Below are positions 56,518 through 64,000 of a DNA stretch of 64,000 bases, one piece after another. The notes under the pieces were generated by a model. That model worked only from the letters and a program-made list of their open reading frames with translations. It ran no database searches and was not told the origin of the DNA. The stretch is taken from contig NZ_CP061718.1 of the NCBI RefSeq assembly GCF_014764365.1, forward strand, positions 3,054,501 to 3,118,500. Direction: 5' to 3'. Origin of the DNA: Roseococcus microcysteis (GTDB lineage: Bacteria > Pseudomonadota > Alphaproteobacteria > Acetobacterales > Acetobacteraceae). The position numbers were made by a program, and so were the translations under genes. The number at the start of each line of letters is the position of its first letter. Position 1 is the first letter of the stretch.

Positions 56518-57015
56518 TCAGCCCGGCTGTTCTTCCTGCTGCTGCGGCGCGGCCCGGCGGGATTGCGGCATGGGCAGGGATTCCGCCTCGCCGGCCAGCT
56601 CGGCCTCCAGCGGGTGACTGCCGCCATTGGCGCCGTCCTGGGCCTCGCCCTCGCCCTCCTGCGGGGAGGAATCGGGGGCCTCGCGCTGGCGACGTTCCTG
56701 CGGCGGGGGCTGCTGCTGGGCCGCGGCCATGGCGCCCAGGATGCGGAAATAATGTTCCGCGTGCTGGAAATAGCCCTCGGCCGCCACCCGGTCGCCGGCG
56801 CTGGTCGCGTCCCGGCCGAGCTGGAGGTATTTCTCGAAGAGTTGCTGGGCGGTGCCGCGAAGCCGGACATCAGGCCCGCTGGAATCGAAGACGTGATTCC
56901 GATTGAGAGGCTGGTTTCCGCTATTGCCGCCGCCCGTGTGCCGGAACTGACCGCCACCGCCGCCGCCACCACCGCCGCCATGGCGATGGCCACGGCGCAT
57001 GCGCTTCATGTTCAT
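56518..57015 (-). CDS. DUF4167 domain-containing protein
   Basis: 165 residues. The N-terminus is basic and Gly-rich (RRGHRHGGGGGGGGG), followed by the conserved domain (NHVFDSSGPDVRLRGTAQQL, then GDRVAAEGYFQHAEHYFRI, about 40-95), and a Gln/Glu/Pro-rich disordered tail. This family is characteristic of alphaproteobacteria and probably nucleic-acid or nucleoid associated, without proof. It follows prmC and prfA on the same strand after 132 bases, and ends in a strong terminator. Confidence 0.88.
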   Translation of the reverse strand: MNMKRMRRGHRHGGGGGGGGGGQFRHTGGGNSGNQPLNRNHVFDSSGPDVRLRGTAQQLFEKYLQLGRDATSAGDRVAAEGYFQHAEHYFRILGAMAAAQQQPPPQERRQREAPDSSPQEGEGEAQDGANGGSHPLEAELAGEAESLPMPQSRRAAPQQQEEQPG

Positions 57016-57109
57016 CCGCTGCTGTGCTTTTGCTGTCTCATGAAGGCGGGCCGGACGGGCCGGTCACGCCATTCGCTGCACTTCACCGAGGCCCCGCGGG
57101 CCCGAGCGT

Positions 57110-57139
57110 TGTTCACCGGCCTTCCGACCCCTGTGAACA
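57110..57139 (-). promoter_or_regulatory. Inverted repeat upstream of the DUF4167 gene
   Basis: TGTTCAC (57110-57116) and GTGAACA (57133-57139) form a perfect 7-bp inverted repeat 16 bases apart in the gap between prmC and the DUF4167 gene. It could be the stem of a weak terminator for prmC or an operator. Confidence 0.4.
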
Positions 57140-57147
57140 TTCCAACC

Positions 57148-58020
57148 TTAGCCCCTGTCCGCGTCGCCGCCAATGGCTTTCTGCCCGGATTCCAGAAGGA
57201 TTGCGCGGGGAATGCCCGAAAGATCGGCGCGCAGCCCCGCAACCGACAGCCCGGCGGCCTGGGCCAAGGCCCCAACGGCTTCCGCCTGGCCCTGGCCAAG
57301 CTCCAGCACCGCCACCCCGCCGGGGGAAAGCAGGTGGGGCAGGGCGGTGGCGAGGGCCCGGTAGGCGTCCAGCCCATCCGCCCCGCCATCCAGCGCCGAG
57401 GCCGGTTCGTGCCGCGCCACCTCGGGCATCAGCGCCGGGATTTCGTCCGCGACGATGTAGGGCGGGTTGGACAGCACCAGGTCGAAGCGGGCGTTGAGCG
57501 CCGTGGCCCAATCCCCTGCCAAAAAGGCGGCGCGGTCCGAAAGCCCCAGCCGCGCCGCGTTGCGCGCGGCCAGCGCCGCCGCCTCGGGCTTCAGGTCCAC
57601 GCCCACGCCGGTGGCCGCCGGGAATTCCGACAGCACGGCCAGCAGCAACGCCCCCGTGCCGGTCCCGAGGTCCAGCACCCGGCGCGGCGCCACGCCGCGC
57701 GCCAGCACGGCCTCCACCAAAGTCTCGGTGTCGGCGCGCGGGATCAGGGTGTGCGGGGCGACTTCCAGCTCCAGCGTCCAGAAGCCGGCGCGGCCGGTGA
57801 TGAAGGCCAGCGGCTCCCGCGCCGCGCGGCGGGTCAGGGCCGCCTGGAAGCGGGCGGCGGTCTCCTGCGGCACTTCCGCATGCGGGTCGCGCAGCAGGGC
57901 CTCGGGCGTGGCGTCCAGCGCATGGGCCAGCAGCCAGCGCGCCTCCATGCGCGCATTCTCGATGCCCGCCGCGCGCAGCGCCGCCCCGCCCTGGCAGAGC
58001 AGGGCGCCCACGCTGGGCAT
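57148..58020 (-). CDS. prmC: Peptide chain release factor N(5)-glutamine methyltransferase PrmC
   Basis: 290 residues. The SAM motif I is VLDLGTGTGALLLAVLSEFP (about 115-134) and the glutamine-binding NPPY motif lies near 184-187 (LVLSNPPYIVADEI). It methylates the GGQ glutamine of release factors. The start overlaps the prfA stop by one base (TGATG), matching its substrate's gene. The N-terminal helical domain (ARMEARWLLAHALDATPEAL) is typical. Confidence 0.94.
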   Translation of the reverse strand: MPSVGALLCQGGAALRAAGIENARMEARWLLAHALDATPEALLRDPHAEVPQETAARFQAALTRRAAREPLAFITGRAGFWTLELEVAPHTLIPRADTETLVEAVLARGVAPRRVLDLGTGTGALLLAVLSEFPAATGVGVDLKPEAAALAARNAARLGLSDRAAFLAGDWATALNARFDLVLSNPPYIVADEIPALMPEVARHEPASALDGGADGLDAYRALATALPHLLSPGGVAVLELGQGQAEAVGALAQAAGLSVAGLRADLSGIPRAILLESGQKAIGGDADRG

Positions 58021-59072
58021 CAGGCCTCCGCGGCCAGGCGCTGGGCTTCGTCCTCGCTGATGAGGGCGTCGAAGATGTCGTCGAACTCGCCCATCATCAC
58101 CCGGTCCACCTTGTGCAGCGTCAGGCCGATGCGGTGATCCGTCACGCGGCCTTGCGGGAAATTGTAGGTGCGGATGCGCTCGCTGCGATCGCCGGTGCCG
58201 ACCTGGCTGCGGCGGTCGGCGGCGCGGGCGGAATCCGCGGCCTGGCGCTGCGCGTCGAAGATGCGCGCGCGCAGCACCTTCATGGCCTTGGCGCGGTTCT
58301 TGTGCTGGGACTTCTCCTCCTGCATCGCGACCACGATGCCGGTGGGGAGGTGCGTGATGCGCACCGCGCTGTCCGTCTTGTTCACATGCTGCCCGCCGGC
58401 GCCGGAGGCGCGGTAGGTGTCAATCCGAAGGTCCTTGTCCTCGACCTTCACATCCACCTCCTCCGCCTCGGGCAGCACGGCCACGGTGATGGTGGAGGTG
58501 TGGATGCGCCCCTGGGTTTCGGTGGCGGGCACGCGCTGGACGCGGTGGACGCCGCTTTCGAACTTCAGGCGGGCGAAGACGCCCTTTCCCTCGATCTCGG
58601 CCGTGGCGCCCTTCACGCCGCCCAGCTCGTTCTCGTCATAATCCAGCACGGAGAAGCGCCAGCCGCGCCCCTCGGCGTATTTCTGGTAGGCGCGGAACAG
58701 CTCGCCGGCGAAAAGCCCCGCCTCGTCGCCGCCCGCGGCGGGGCGGATTTCCAGGATGGCGCTGCGCTCATCCGCCGCGTCCTTGGGCAGCAGCATCAGG
58801 CGGATTTCGCGTTCCAGCAAAGGCAGGCGGGCCTTGGCGTCGTGGAACTCGGCCTCGGCCAGCTCGCGCATCTCGGGGTCGGAGAGGAGGGCCTCGGCCT
58901 CGGCCTGGGCGTTTTCCAGGGCGCGGTATTGGGCCACCTTCTCGACCAGCGGCTCCAGCGTCGAAAGCTCCTTGGAGAGGGCGCCGAATTGCGAACCGTC
59001 GGCGGTCTCCAGCTCCGCGCGGAGTTCGGCGGCGCGCGTCATCAGGCGGTCGAGGCTTTCAGGGAGAGGCAT
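58020..59072 (-). CDS. prfA: Peptide chain release factor 1
   Basis: 350 residues. The GGQ motif is in [19 protein letters not shown] (about 223-241) and the stop-codon recognition PxT-type region lies further upstream ([16 protein letters not shown]). It releases peptides at UAA and UAG. Its product is the substrate of PrmC encoded immediately downstream. Standard length of about 350-360. Confidence 0.96.
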   Translation of the reverse strand: MPLPESLDRLMTRAAELRAELETADGSQFGALSKELSTLEPLVEKVAQYRALENAQAEAEALLSDPEMRELAEAEFHDAKARLPLLEREIRLMLLPKDAADERSAILEIRPAAGGDEAGLFAGELFRAYQKYAEGRGWRFSVLDYDENELGGVKGATAEIEGKGVFARLKFESGVHRVQRVPATETQGRIHTSTITVAVLPEAEEVDVKVEDKDLRIDTYRASGAGGQHVNKTDSAVRITHLPTGIVVAMQEEKSQHKNRAKAMKVLRARIFDAQRQAADSARAADRRSQVGTGDRSERIRTYNFPQGRVTDHRIGLTLHKVDRVMMGEFDDIFDALISEDEAQRLAAEA

Positions 59073-59126
59073 GGCAGGGGCGATGCCCCACGCGGCGCGT
59101 CAGCGCAAGCCTCTCGCCGCGCGCCT

Positions 59127-59789
59127 TCAGCGCGACCCTGCGGCCGCGATGAGCTGCTCCGCCGTCACGAAGCCCAGGAATTCCCAATCCGCGCCGCGCG
59201 GGCGGAAGAGGCCCATGGAGCCCTCGGGAAATTCCGCCTGCGCGAGGCCGCGGCCCAGGATCATGCCCAGCGGCACGATATGCCCGACCATGACGCGGTT
59301 CCCGCCGGCCGTTTCATTCCGAACAGATTCACGCAGTGGCGGATTCCCGCCATGTGCGATCTGCCCTACCGGCTGCGCCAGCCGGCGCGAGACGGCCCGG
59401 GCATCCTCGCTGGCGCTGCCCGGGGTGTAGTCGTCGGCGATCAGGTCCCGCTCCACCCGCGCCTGGCCGAAGGCGAGTTCGGCCGTGTCGGCGGCGCGGA
59501 AGACCTCGCTGGTCAGCACCTCGGCGACGGGAATGCCCAGCGCGCGGAAGGCACGGCCCAAGGCGCGGGCCTGTTCGCGCCCGGCCTCGCTCAGGTTGCG
59601 CTGCCCCGCGCGGTCGCCGCGGCGGCCGGTGTCCACCTGGGTCCGGTCCGTGATGGCATGGCGGAGGTAGAGGTTCAGCCCGCCCGCGCGCAGCAGGGAA
59701 AGGGCCTGCCCGTCCGGCAGGAAGGCGGGCTGGGCGGCGGCGGGCGCGGCCAGCAGGGGCAGGGCAAGGAGGGCGCGGCGGTGCAACAT
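59127..59789 (-). CDS. Exported histidine phosphatase family protein
   Basis: 220 residues with a signal peptide (MLHRRALLALPLLAAPAAAQ). The phosphoglycerate mutase-like fold is indicated by LNLYLRHAITD (the RH catalytic pair), NLSEAGREQARALGRAF, VLTSEVFRAADTAEL and VMVGHIVPLGMIL, which supplies the second His. It is a probable periplasmic phosphatase of unknown substrate. A GTG start at 59810, overlapping the mutL stop, is an alternative but lengthens the leader. Confidence 0.83.
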   Translation of the reverse strand: MLHRRALLALPLLAAPAAAQPAFLPDGQALSLLRAGGLNLYLRHAITDRTQVDTGRRGDRAGQRNLSEAGREQARALGRAFRALGIPVAEVLTSEVFRAADTAELAFGQARVERDLIADDYTPGSASEDARAVSRRLAQPVGQIAHGGNPPLRESVRNETAGGNRVMVGHIVPLGMILGRGLAQAEFPEGSMGLFRPRGADWEFLGFVTAEQLIAAAGSR

Positions 59790-59806
59790 GAGGTGGCAGA
59801 TGGGCC

Positions 59807-61501
59807 TCACGCCCGCCCGAACAAGCGCGCCATCTCCCCCGCGCCCAGGCGCAGATAGGTGGGCCGGCCATGGCTGCAGGTGGCGGCGCGGGGCGTGCGC
59901 TCCATGGCGCGCAGCAGCGCGTCCATCTCGGCCGGCGTCAGGCGGCGCCCGGCGCGGACCGAGCCATGGCAGGCCAGCCGCGCCACGGCGGCATCGAGCC
60001 GCAAGGCGAGGGCCTGGCCCTCGCCGCCCTCGGCCAGTTCTTCCGCCAGGTCGCGCAGCATGGGCGCGGGGTCGGCGGTGCCGAGCAGGGCGGGCAGGGC
60101 GCGCACCAGCACCGCACCCTGGCCGAAGCCCTCCACCTCCAGCCCGAGGCGGGCGAGGTCGGGCGCCGCTTCCACCAGCCGCGCCGCACCCGGCAATTCC
60201 ACCACGGCGGGGATCAGCAGGGGCTGGGACCGTACCCCGCCCTCCAGCAATTCGGCATTCAGCCGTTCATGGGTCAGCCGTTCATGCGCGGCGTGCTGGT
60301 CCACCAGGATCAGGGCGCCATCGGGCGCCTCGGCCAGGATGTAGGTGTCCATCACCTGCGCCACCGCCCGGCCGAGCGGGTGGTCCTGCGGCACGGGTTC
60401 GGGGGGCGCGGCCTCGACCGGCGCGGGCGGGGCGAAGGCGAGCGGCAGGCGGGCCTCCGCGAAGCCGGTCAGCGGCGGCGGGGGCGTGGAAAAGCGCAGG
60501 CCGGACGGACCCGCATAGCCGAGCGAGCCGCCCACCACCCCCTGGCCCAGGGCGCGCCGCAGCGCCGAGATCACCGCCCCCCGCACCCCGGCCGAATCGC
60601 GGAAGCGCAGTTCGGTCTTCATGGGGTGGACGTTCACATCCACCTCGGCGGGCGGCACCTCCAGGAAGAGGGCCGCCACCGGGTGCCGCCCCGGCGCGCT
60701 CACGTCGCGATAGGCGGCGCGCAGCGCCATGCGCAGCATGGGGTCCTTCACCGGGCGGCCATTCACCACGAAATGCTGCTCGGCCGAGGTGGCGCGGGTG
60801 AAGGCCGGCCCGCCCGCGAGGCCCGTGATGCCCGGCCCCTCCACCGGCCGCGCGGCCGCGGCGAATTCCGCGCCCAGCAGCGCCTCGATGCGCGCCTCGC
60901 GGCTGGCGGGCGAGAGGTTCAGCACGCGTCGCCCGTCCAGGCTGGCCTCGAAGCCCACCTGGGGCCAGGCCAGGGCCAGGCGCCGCAGCGCGTCCATGGC
61001 CGCCTCACCTTCGCTCCGGGCGGAGCGCAGGAATTTCCGCCGGGCGGGCGTGGCGAAGAAGAGGTCCGTCACCTCGACGCGCGTGCCCGGCGCGCCGGAG
61101 GCCGGCTGCACCAGCCCCTTGCGCCCGCCCTCCACGGTGATGCGGTGGGCGGCGCCGTCGCGGGGTGCGGTCGTGATGGACAGCCGCGCCACCGCGCCGA
61201 TGGAGGGCAGCGCCTCCCCCCGGAAGCCCAGCGTGCCGATGGCGAACAGGGTCGCTTCCTCGGGCAGCTTGGAGGTGGCGTGGCGCTCCACACAGAGGTC
61301 CAGATCCTCGGGCGACATGCCATGCCCGTCATCCTCGACCAGCACGCGGCCGATGCCGCCTTCCTCCAGCTCCACGCGGATATGCCTGGCGCCGGCATCC
61401 AGCGCGTTCTCCACCAGCTCCTTCACCACGGCGGCGGGGCGCTCCACCACCTCGCCGGCGGCGATGCGGTTGGCGGTGGCGTCGGGGAGGAGGCGGATCA
61501 T
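59807..61501 (-). CDS. mutL: DNA mismatch repair protein MutL
   Basis: 564 residues. The GHKL ATPase motifs are seen: ELVENALDAGA, DDGHGMS, ATSKL and GFRGEALPSIG near the N-terminus, and the C-terminal dimerisation domain includes QHAAHERLTHERL. The DQHAAHE-x2-E endonuclease-type motif and the C-terminal CHGSVRAG region are consistent with a MutL with nicking ability, as in bacteria lacking MutH. The ATG overlaps the pgi stop (ATGA). No mutS in the window. Confidence 0.95.
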   Translation of the reverse strand: MIRLLPDATANRIAAGEVVERPAAVVKELVENALDAGARHIRVELEEGGIGRVLVEDDGHGMSPEDLDLCVERHATSKLPEEATLFAIGTLGFRGEALPSIGAVARLSITTAPRDGAAHRITVEGGRKGLVQPASGAPGTRVEVTDLFFATPARRKFLRSARSEGEAAMDALRRLALAWPQVGFEASLDGRRVLNLSPASREARIEALLGAEFAAAARPVEGPGITGLAGGPAFTRATSAEQHFVVNGRPVKDPMLRMALRAAYRDVSAPGRHPVAALFLEVPPAEVDVNVHPMKTELRFRDSAGVRGAVISALRRALGQGVVGGSLGYAGPSGLRFSTPPPPLTGFAEARLPLAFAPPAPVEAAPPEPVPQDHPLGRAVAQVMDTYILAEAPDGALILVDQHAAHERLTHERLNAELLEGGVRSQPLLIPAVVELPGAARLVEAAPDLARLGLEVEGFGQGAVLVRALPALLGTADPAPMLRDLAEELAEGGEGQALALRLDAAVARLACHGSVRAGRRLTPAEMDALLRAMERTPRAATCSHGRPTYLRLGAGEMARLFGRA

Positions 61502-63119
61502 CCCCCGCGCAGCCGCAGCAATTCTGTCAGCAGCCCCGCCGTGCTGGAATCATGCGCGCCCACCTCGCCCGTTTCCAATTCGCGGACGATGGGGGTCGCC
61601 ATCACCTTGCCCAGCTCCACCCCCCATTGGTCGAAGGGGTTGATGCCCCAGAGCGCGCCCAGCACGAAGACCTTGTGCTCATACAGCGCGATCAGCGCGC
61701 CCAGCGCCGCCTCGTCCATGCGCGGCATCAGGATGGTGTTGGAGGGCCGGTCGCCGCCGAAGACGCGGTGCGGCAGCAGGCGTGTGATCTCGGCCTCGGC
61801 CACGCCCGCGGCTTCCATCTCGGCCCGCACGGCCTCCGCGTCGCGGCCCATCAGCAGCGCCTCGGCCTGCGCCAATCCGTTGGCCAGCAGGATGTTGTGG
61901 TTGTCCGCATGGGTGTGGTCGGGGCGGGCCACCAGGATGAAGTCCACCGGCACGTGGCGCGGCCCCTGGTGCACCAGCTGCATGAAGCTGTGCTGGGCAT
62001 TGGTGCCGGGCTCGCCGAAGACCACGGGGCCGGTGGCACGGGGCACGGGCGCGCCCTCCACGGTCACGCCCTTGCCGAGGCTTTCCATCTCCAACTGCTG
62101 CAGATGCGCCGGCAGGCGGCGCAGGCGTTCGTCATAGGGCAGCACGGCGCGGCGGTGCAGACCGAGGCCGTTCACATGCCAGGCCTCCACCAGCGCCAGC
62201 AGCACGGGCAGGTTGGATTCCAGCGGCGCGTCCAGGAAATGCCGGTCCATCGCCCGCGCGCCGGCCAGCAGCGCCGCGAAACGGTCCCAGCCCAGCGACA
62301 GCGCCAGCGACAGCCCGATGGCCGACCAGAGCGAGAACCGCCCCCCACCCAGTCCCGGAAGGGAAAGACCCGGTCCTCGCCGATGCCGAATTCCGCGGTG
62401 GCCTTCAGGTTGGTGGAGAGCGCCACGAAATGCGAGGCCGCGCCGTTGGGCCCCACGCTGGCTTCCATCCAGCGCTTCACCAGATGGGCGTTGGCCATGG
62501 TCTCCTGGGTGGTGAAGGTCTTGGAGGCCACCAACACCAGGGTCCGCCGCGCATCGAGCTGCGGCAGCACCGTCTCCCATCCATGCCCGTCCACATTGCC
62601 GAGATGGATGGGCCGCATCGGGTCACCCGCCCGCCACAGGGCGCGGCCCACCATGACCGGCCCCAGGTCGCTGCCGCCGATGCCGATGTTCAGCACCGTG
62701 TCGAAGCGCTGGTTGGTGGCGCCGCGGATCTCGCCGCGGTGGATGGCGGTGGTGAAGGCCTCCATGCGGGCCAGCACCTCGGCGGCTTCCCGGTGGGCCT
62801 CGCCGCCCGCGCCGGGCAAATCCCCGCGCAGCGCCATGTGCAGGGCGGCGCGGCGCTCCGTGCTGTTCACCACCTCGCCGCGCGCCATGGCGTCCCGTTG
62901 GCCAGCCACATCGGCCGCGCGGGCGAGATCCAGCAGCGCCGCCAGCACCTGGTCCGAGACCGAGGTCTTGGAGATGTCCAGCAGCAGCCCGCCGCCCTTG
63001 TGGTGGAAGCGGGCGAAGCGGTCCGGATCGGCCGCGAAGAGCGGGCGGATGCGGGCCGCCCCGGGCGACGCCGCCAATGCCTCGACCTTCGCCCATGCCG
63101 CTGACATCGCTGCCGCCAT
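61498..63119 (-). CDS. pgi: Glucose-6-phosphate isomerase (frameshifted)
   Basis: The gene should encode about 540 residues that interconvert glucose-6-phosphate and fructose-6-phosphate. Motifs are visible in two frames: in the first, NIGIGGSDLGPVMVGRAL and FPFRDWVGG; in the second, RFSLWSAIGLSLAL, the GEPGTNAQHSFMQLVHQG catalytic region and INPFDQWGVELGK. The frame changes at a run of six C (62341-62346 on the plus strand); one more base would restore the family sequence VGGRFSLWSAIG. As read, translation ends at 62172 with about 55 foreign residues. An RBS AGGAGAGG precedes the ATG at 63119. Confidence 0.92.
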
Positions 63120-63155
63120 CCTGGCCTCTCCTGAAAACCTTTGCCGGACGGAAGG

Positions 63156-64000
63156 TTACAGCCCTTGCGGCTGCCCCGCCACTGCAAGGGCCAGGGTGTT
63201 CGCGCGCAGGAAGCGCCGCCCCGCGCGCATCACATCCTCGCGGGTCAGCGCCGCCAGCCGCGCCGGCCGCCCGGCCAGCCATTCCGGCGTGCGGCCCGTC
63301 TGGCGCAGCCCCAGCAGCAGCGAGGCGCTGCGCCGGCTGTCGGTGAACTGTAAGGGCAGCGAGCCGGCCAGGAAGGCCACCGCGTCGCGCAGCTCCTCCT
63401 CCGTGGGGCCGTCCTGCGCCATCTCGGCCCAGCCCTCGCGCACCAGGCGCCAGACCTCGCTGGCCCGGGCGTTCTCGGTGGAGACGACGCCCTGCACCAG
63501 CGCCTGGCCGAAGGCGACGGACAGGCCGGCACCAATGCCATAGGTCAGCCCGCGCTGCTCGCGGATGGTCCGCATCAGGCGCGAACTGAAGCCACCACCG
63601 GCCAGGATGCGCAGCGCCACCTGGCTCGCCTCCCAATCCGGGTCGGTGGGCGGCAGGGCGTCCTGGCCGAAGACCATGTGGGATTGCGGGCCCGGCATGG
63701 GGCGCAGCACCTTGCCGAACATCTCCATGGGGCCGGGCGGGGTCAGCTCGGGCGGGGTGCCGGCCGGCAGGGCGCCGAACAGCTCACCCAACACGGCGCG
63801 CAGCCCGGCCGCGTCCAGCGCGCCGGCGGCCACCACCTGCACGCCGCCGCGATGGAGCTGGGCTTCCAGCGCGGTGCGGATGTCGCCGGTGGTGATGGTC
63901 TCGATGGTCTCGGGGGTCGCGGCCCGGCCCAGGCTGGAGCGGGGGAAGGCGGCCTCCCAGAAGGCGCGGCGGGCCACGGCGCCGGGGCTTTCCGTCTGCT
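63156..64000 (-). CDS. M16 family (insulinase-type) peptidase, C-terminal part (runs off the edge)
   Basis: At least 280 residues of the C-terminal M16 domain. The frame continues past the window (QTESPGAVARR at the edge), so the GTG at 63977 is not a start. Features: TTGDIRTALEAQLHRGGVQV, the FGQDALPPTDPDWEASQVAL segment, GGGFSSRLMRTIREQRGLTYG, and LREGWAEM-like helices. The active-site HxxEH lies in the N-terminal half, not seen here, so it cannot be told whether this is the catalytic or the inactive partner of a two-subunit peptidase. Predicted periplasmic, by analogy. Confidence 0.87.
   Translation of the reverse strand, partial: QTESPGAVARRAFWEAAFPRSSLGRAATPETIETITTGDIRTALEAQLHRGGVQVVAAGALDAAGLRAVLGELFGALPAGTPPELTPPGPMEMFGKVLRPMPGPQSHMVFGQDALPPTDPDWEASQVALRILAGGGFSSRLMRTIREQRGLTYGIGAGLSVAFGQALVQGVVSTENARASEVWRLVREGWAEMAQDGPTEEELRDAVAFLAGSLPLQFTDSRRSASLLLGLRQTGRTPEWLAGRPARLAALTREDVMRAGRRFLRANTLALAVAGQPQGL

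Overview
The window is GC-rich (about 70% by eye), densely coded chromosomal DNA from an alphaproteobacterium. A member of the Acetobacteraceae (Roseomonas-like) fits best. The grounds are the gene families and their order (mfd-sdhE|recG, acpP-fabF-mltG, DUF4167-prmC-prfA, a fused aroK-aroB next to xerD) and the several Bug/TctC-type solute receptors. This placement is inference from families; no 16S or other marker RNA lies in the window. I saw no tRNA, rRNA, CRISPR array, insertion sequence, phage or replication origin. No gene-free stretch exceeds 300 bases; the longest is about 284 bases, at 38291-38574.

Layout. 1-5837: repair and recombination helicases mfd (frameshifted) and recG, with sdhE between them. 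5908-10703: a tightly overlapping operon of a gliding-type ABC exporter (ATPase, permease, GldG-like auxiliary protein, DUF4340 protein) plus a NUDIX hydrolase, closed by a stem-loop. 10738-15552: an iron(III)-type ABC permease, a flavin reductase-like protein and a chemoreceptor. 15554-19348: xerD, a 48-residue membrane peptide, a fused shikimate kinase/3-dehydroquinate synthase and a CurA-type oxidoreductase. 19607-21976: two exported low-complexity proteins, one with PepSY-like repeats and one with a PRC barrel. 22012-31926: assorted metabolism (amino-acid oxidase, P450, DEAD-box helicase, 2-hydroxyacid dehydrogenase, an unknown protein with a VOC-like partner, MFS transporter, glutathione peroxidase, methyltransferase, DUF1127). 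32091-41339: a MocR regulator, an M20 amidase with an enoyl-CoA hydratase, an acetate-type sodium symporter with its DUF4212 partner, and an unknown protein coupled to an exonuclease-CBS-nucleotidyltransferase fusion.

41361-48700 is a coherent organic-acid island, all on the minus strand: TctC, TctB, TctA, a TAXI receptor, a CaiB-type CoA-transferase, a CitE-like CoA-ester lyase and a second TctC. It reads as uptake, CoA activation and C-C cleavage of a carboxylic acid. 48816-53658 holds a GST, a DUF4139 surface/secreted protein, an unknown 181-residue protein and a second P450. 53861-64000 returns to housekeeping: acpP, fabF, mltG, DUF4167, prmC, prfA, a histidine phosphatase, mutL, pgi (frameshifted) and the C-terminal part of an M16 peptidase that runs off the edge.

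The most unusual points are two broken housekeeping genes (mfd at its last domain, pgi at a run of six C), a dispersed 3'-end element with compensatory base changes, the exonuclease-CBS-DUF294 fusion, inverted repeats between a DUF1127 gene and a MocR regulator, and a tandem copy of the end of mltG. I did not find a clear-cut new defence or mobile system.
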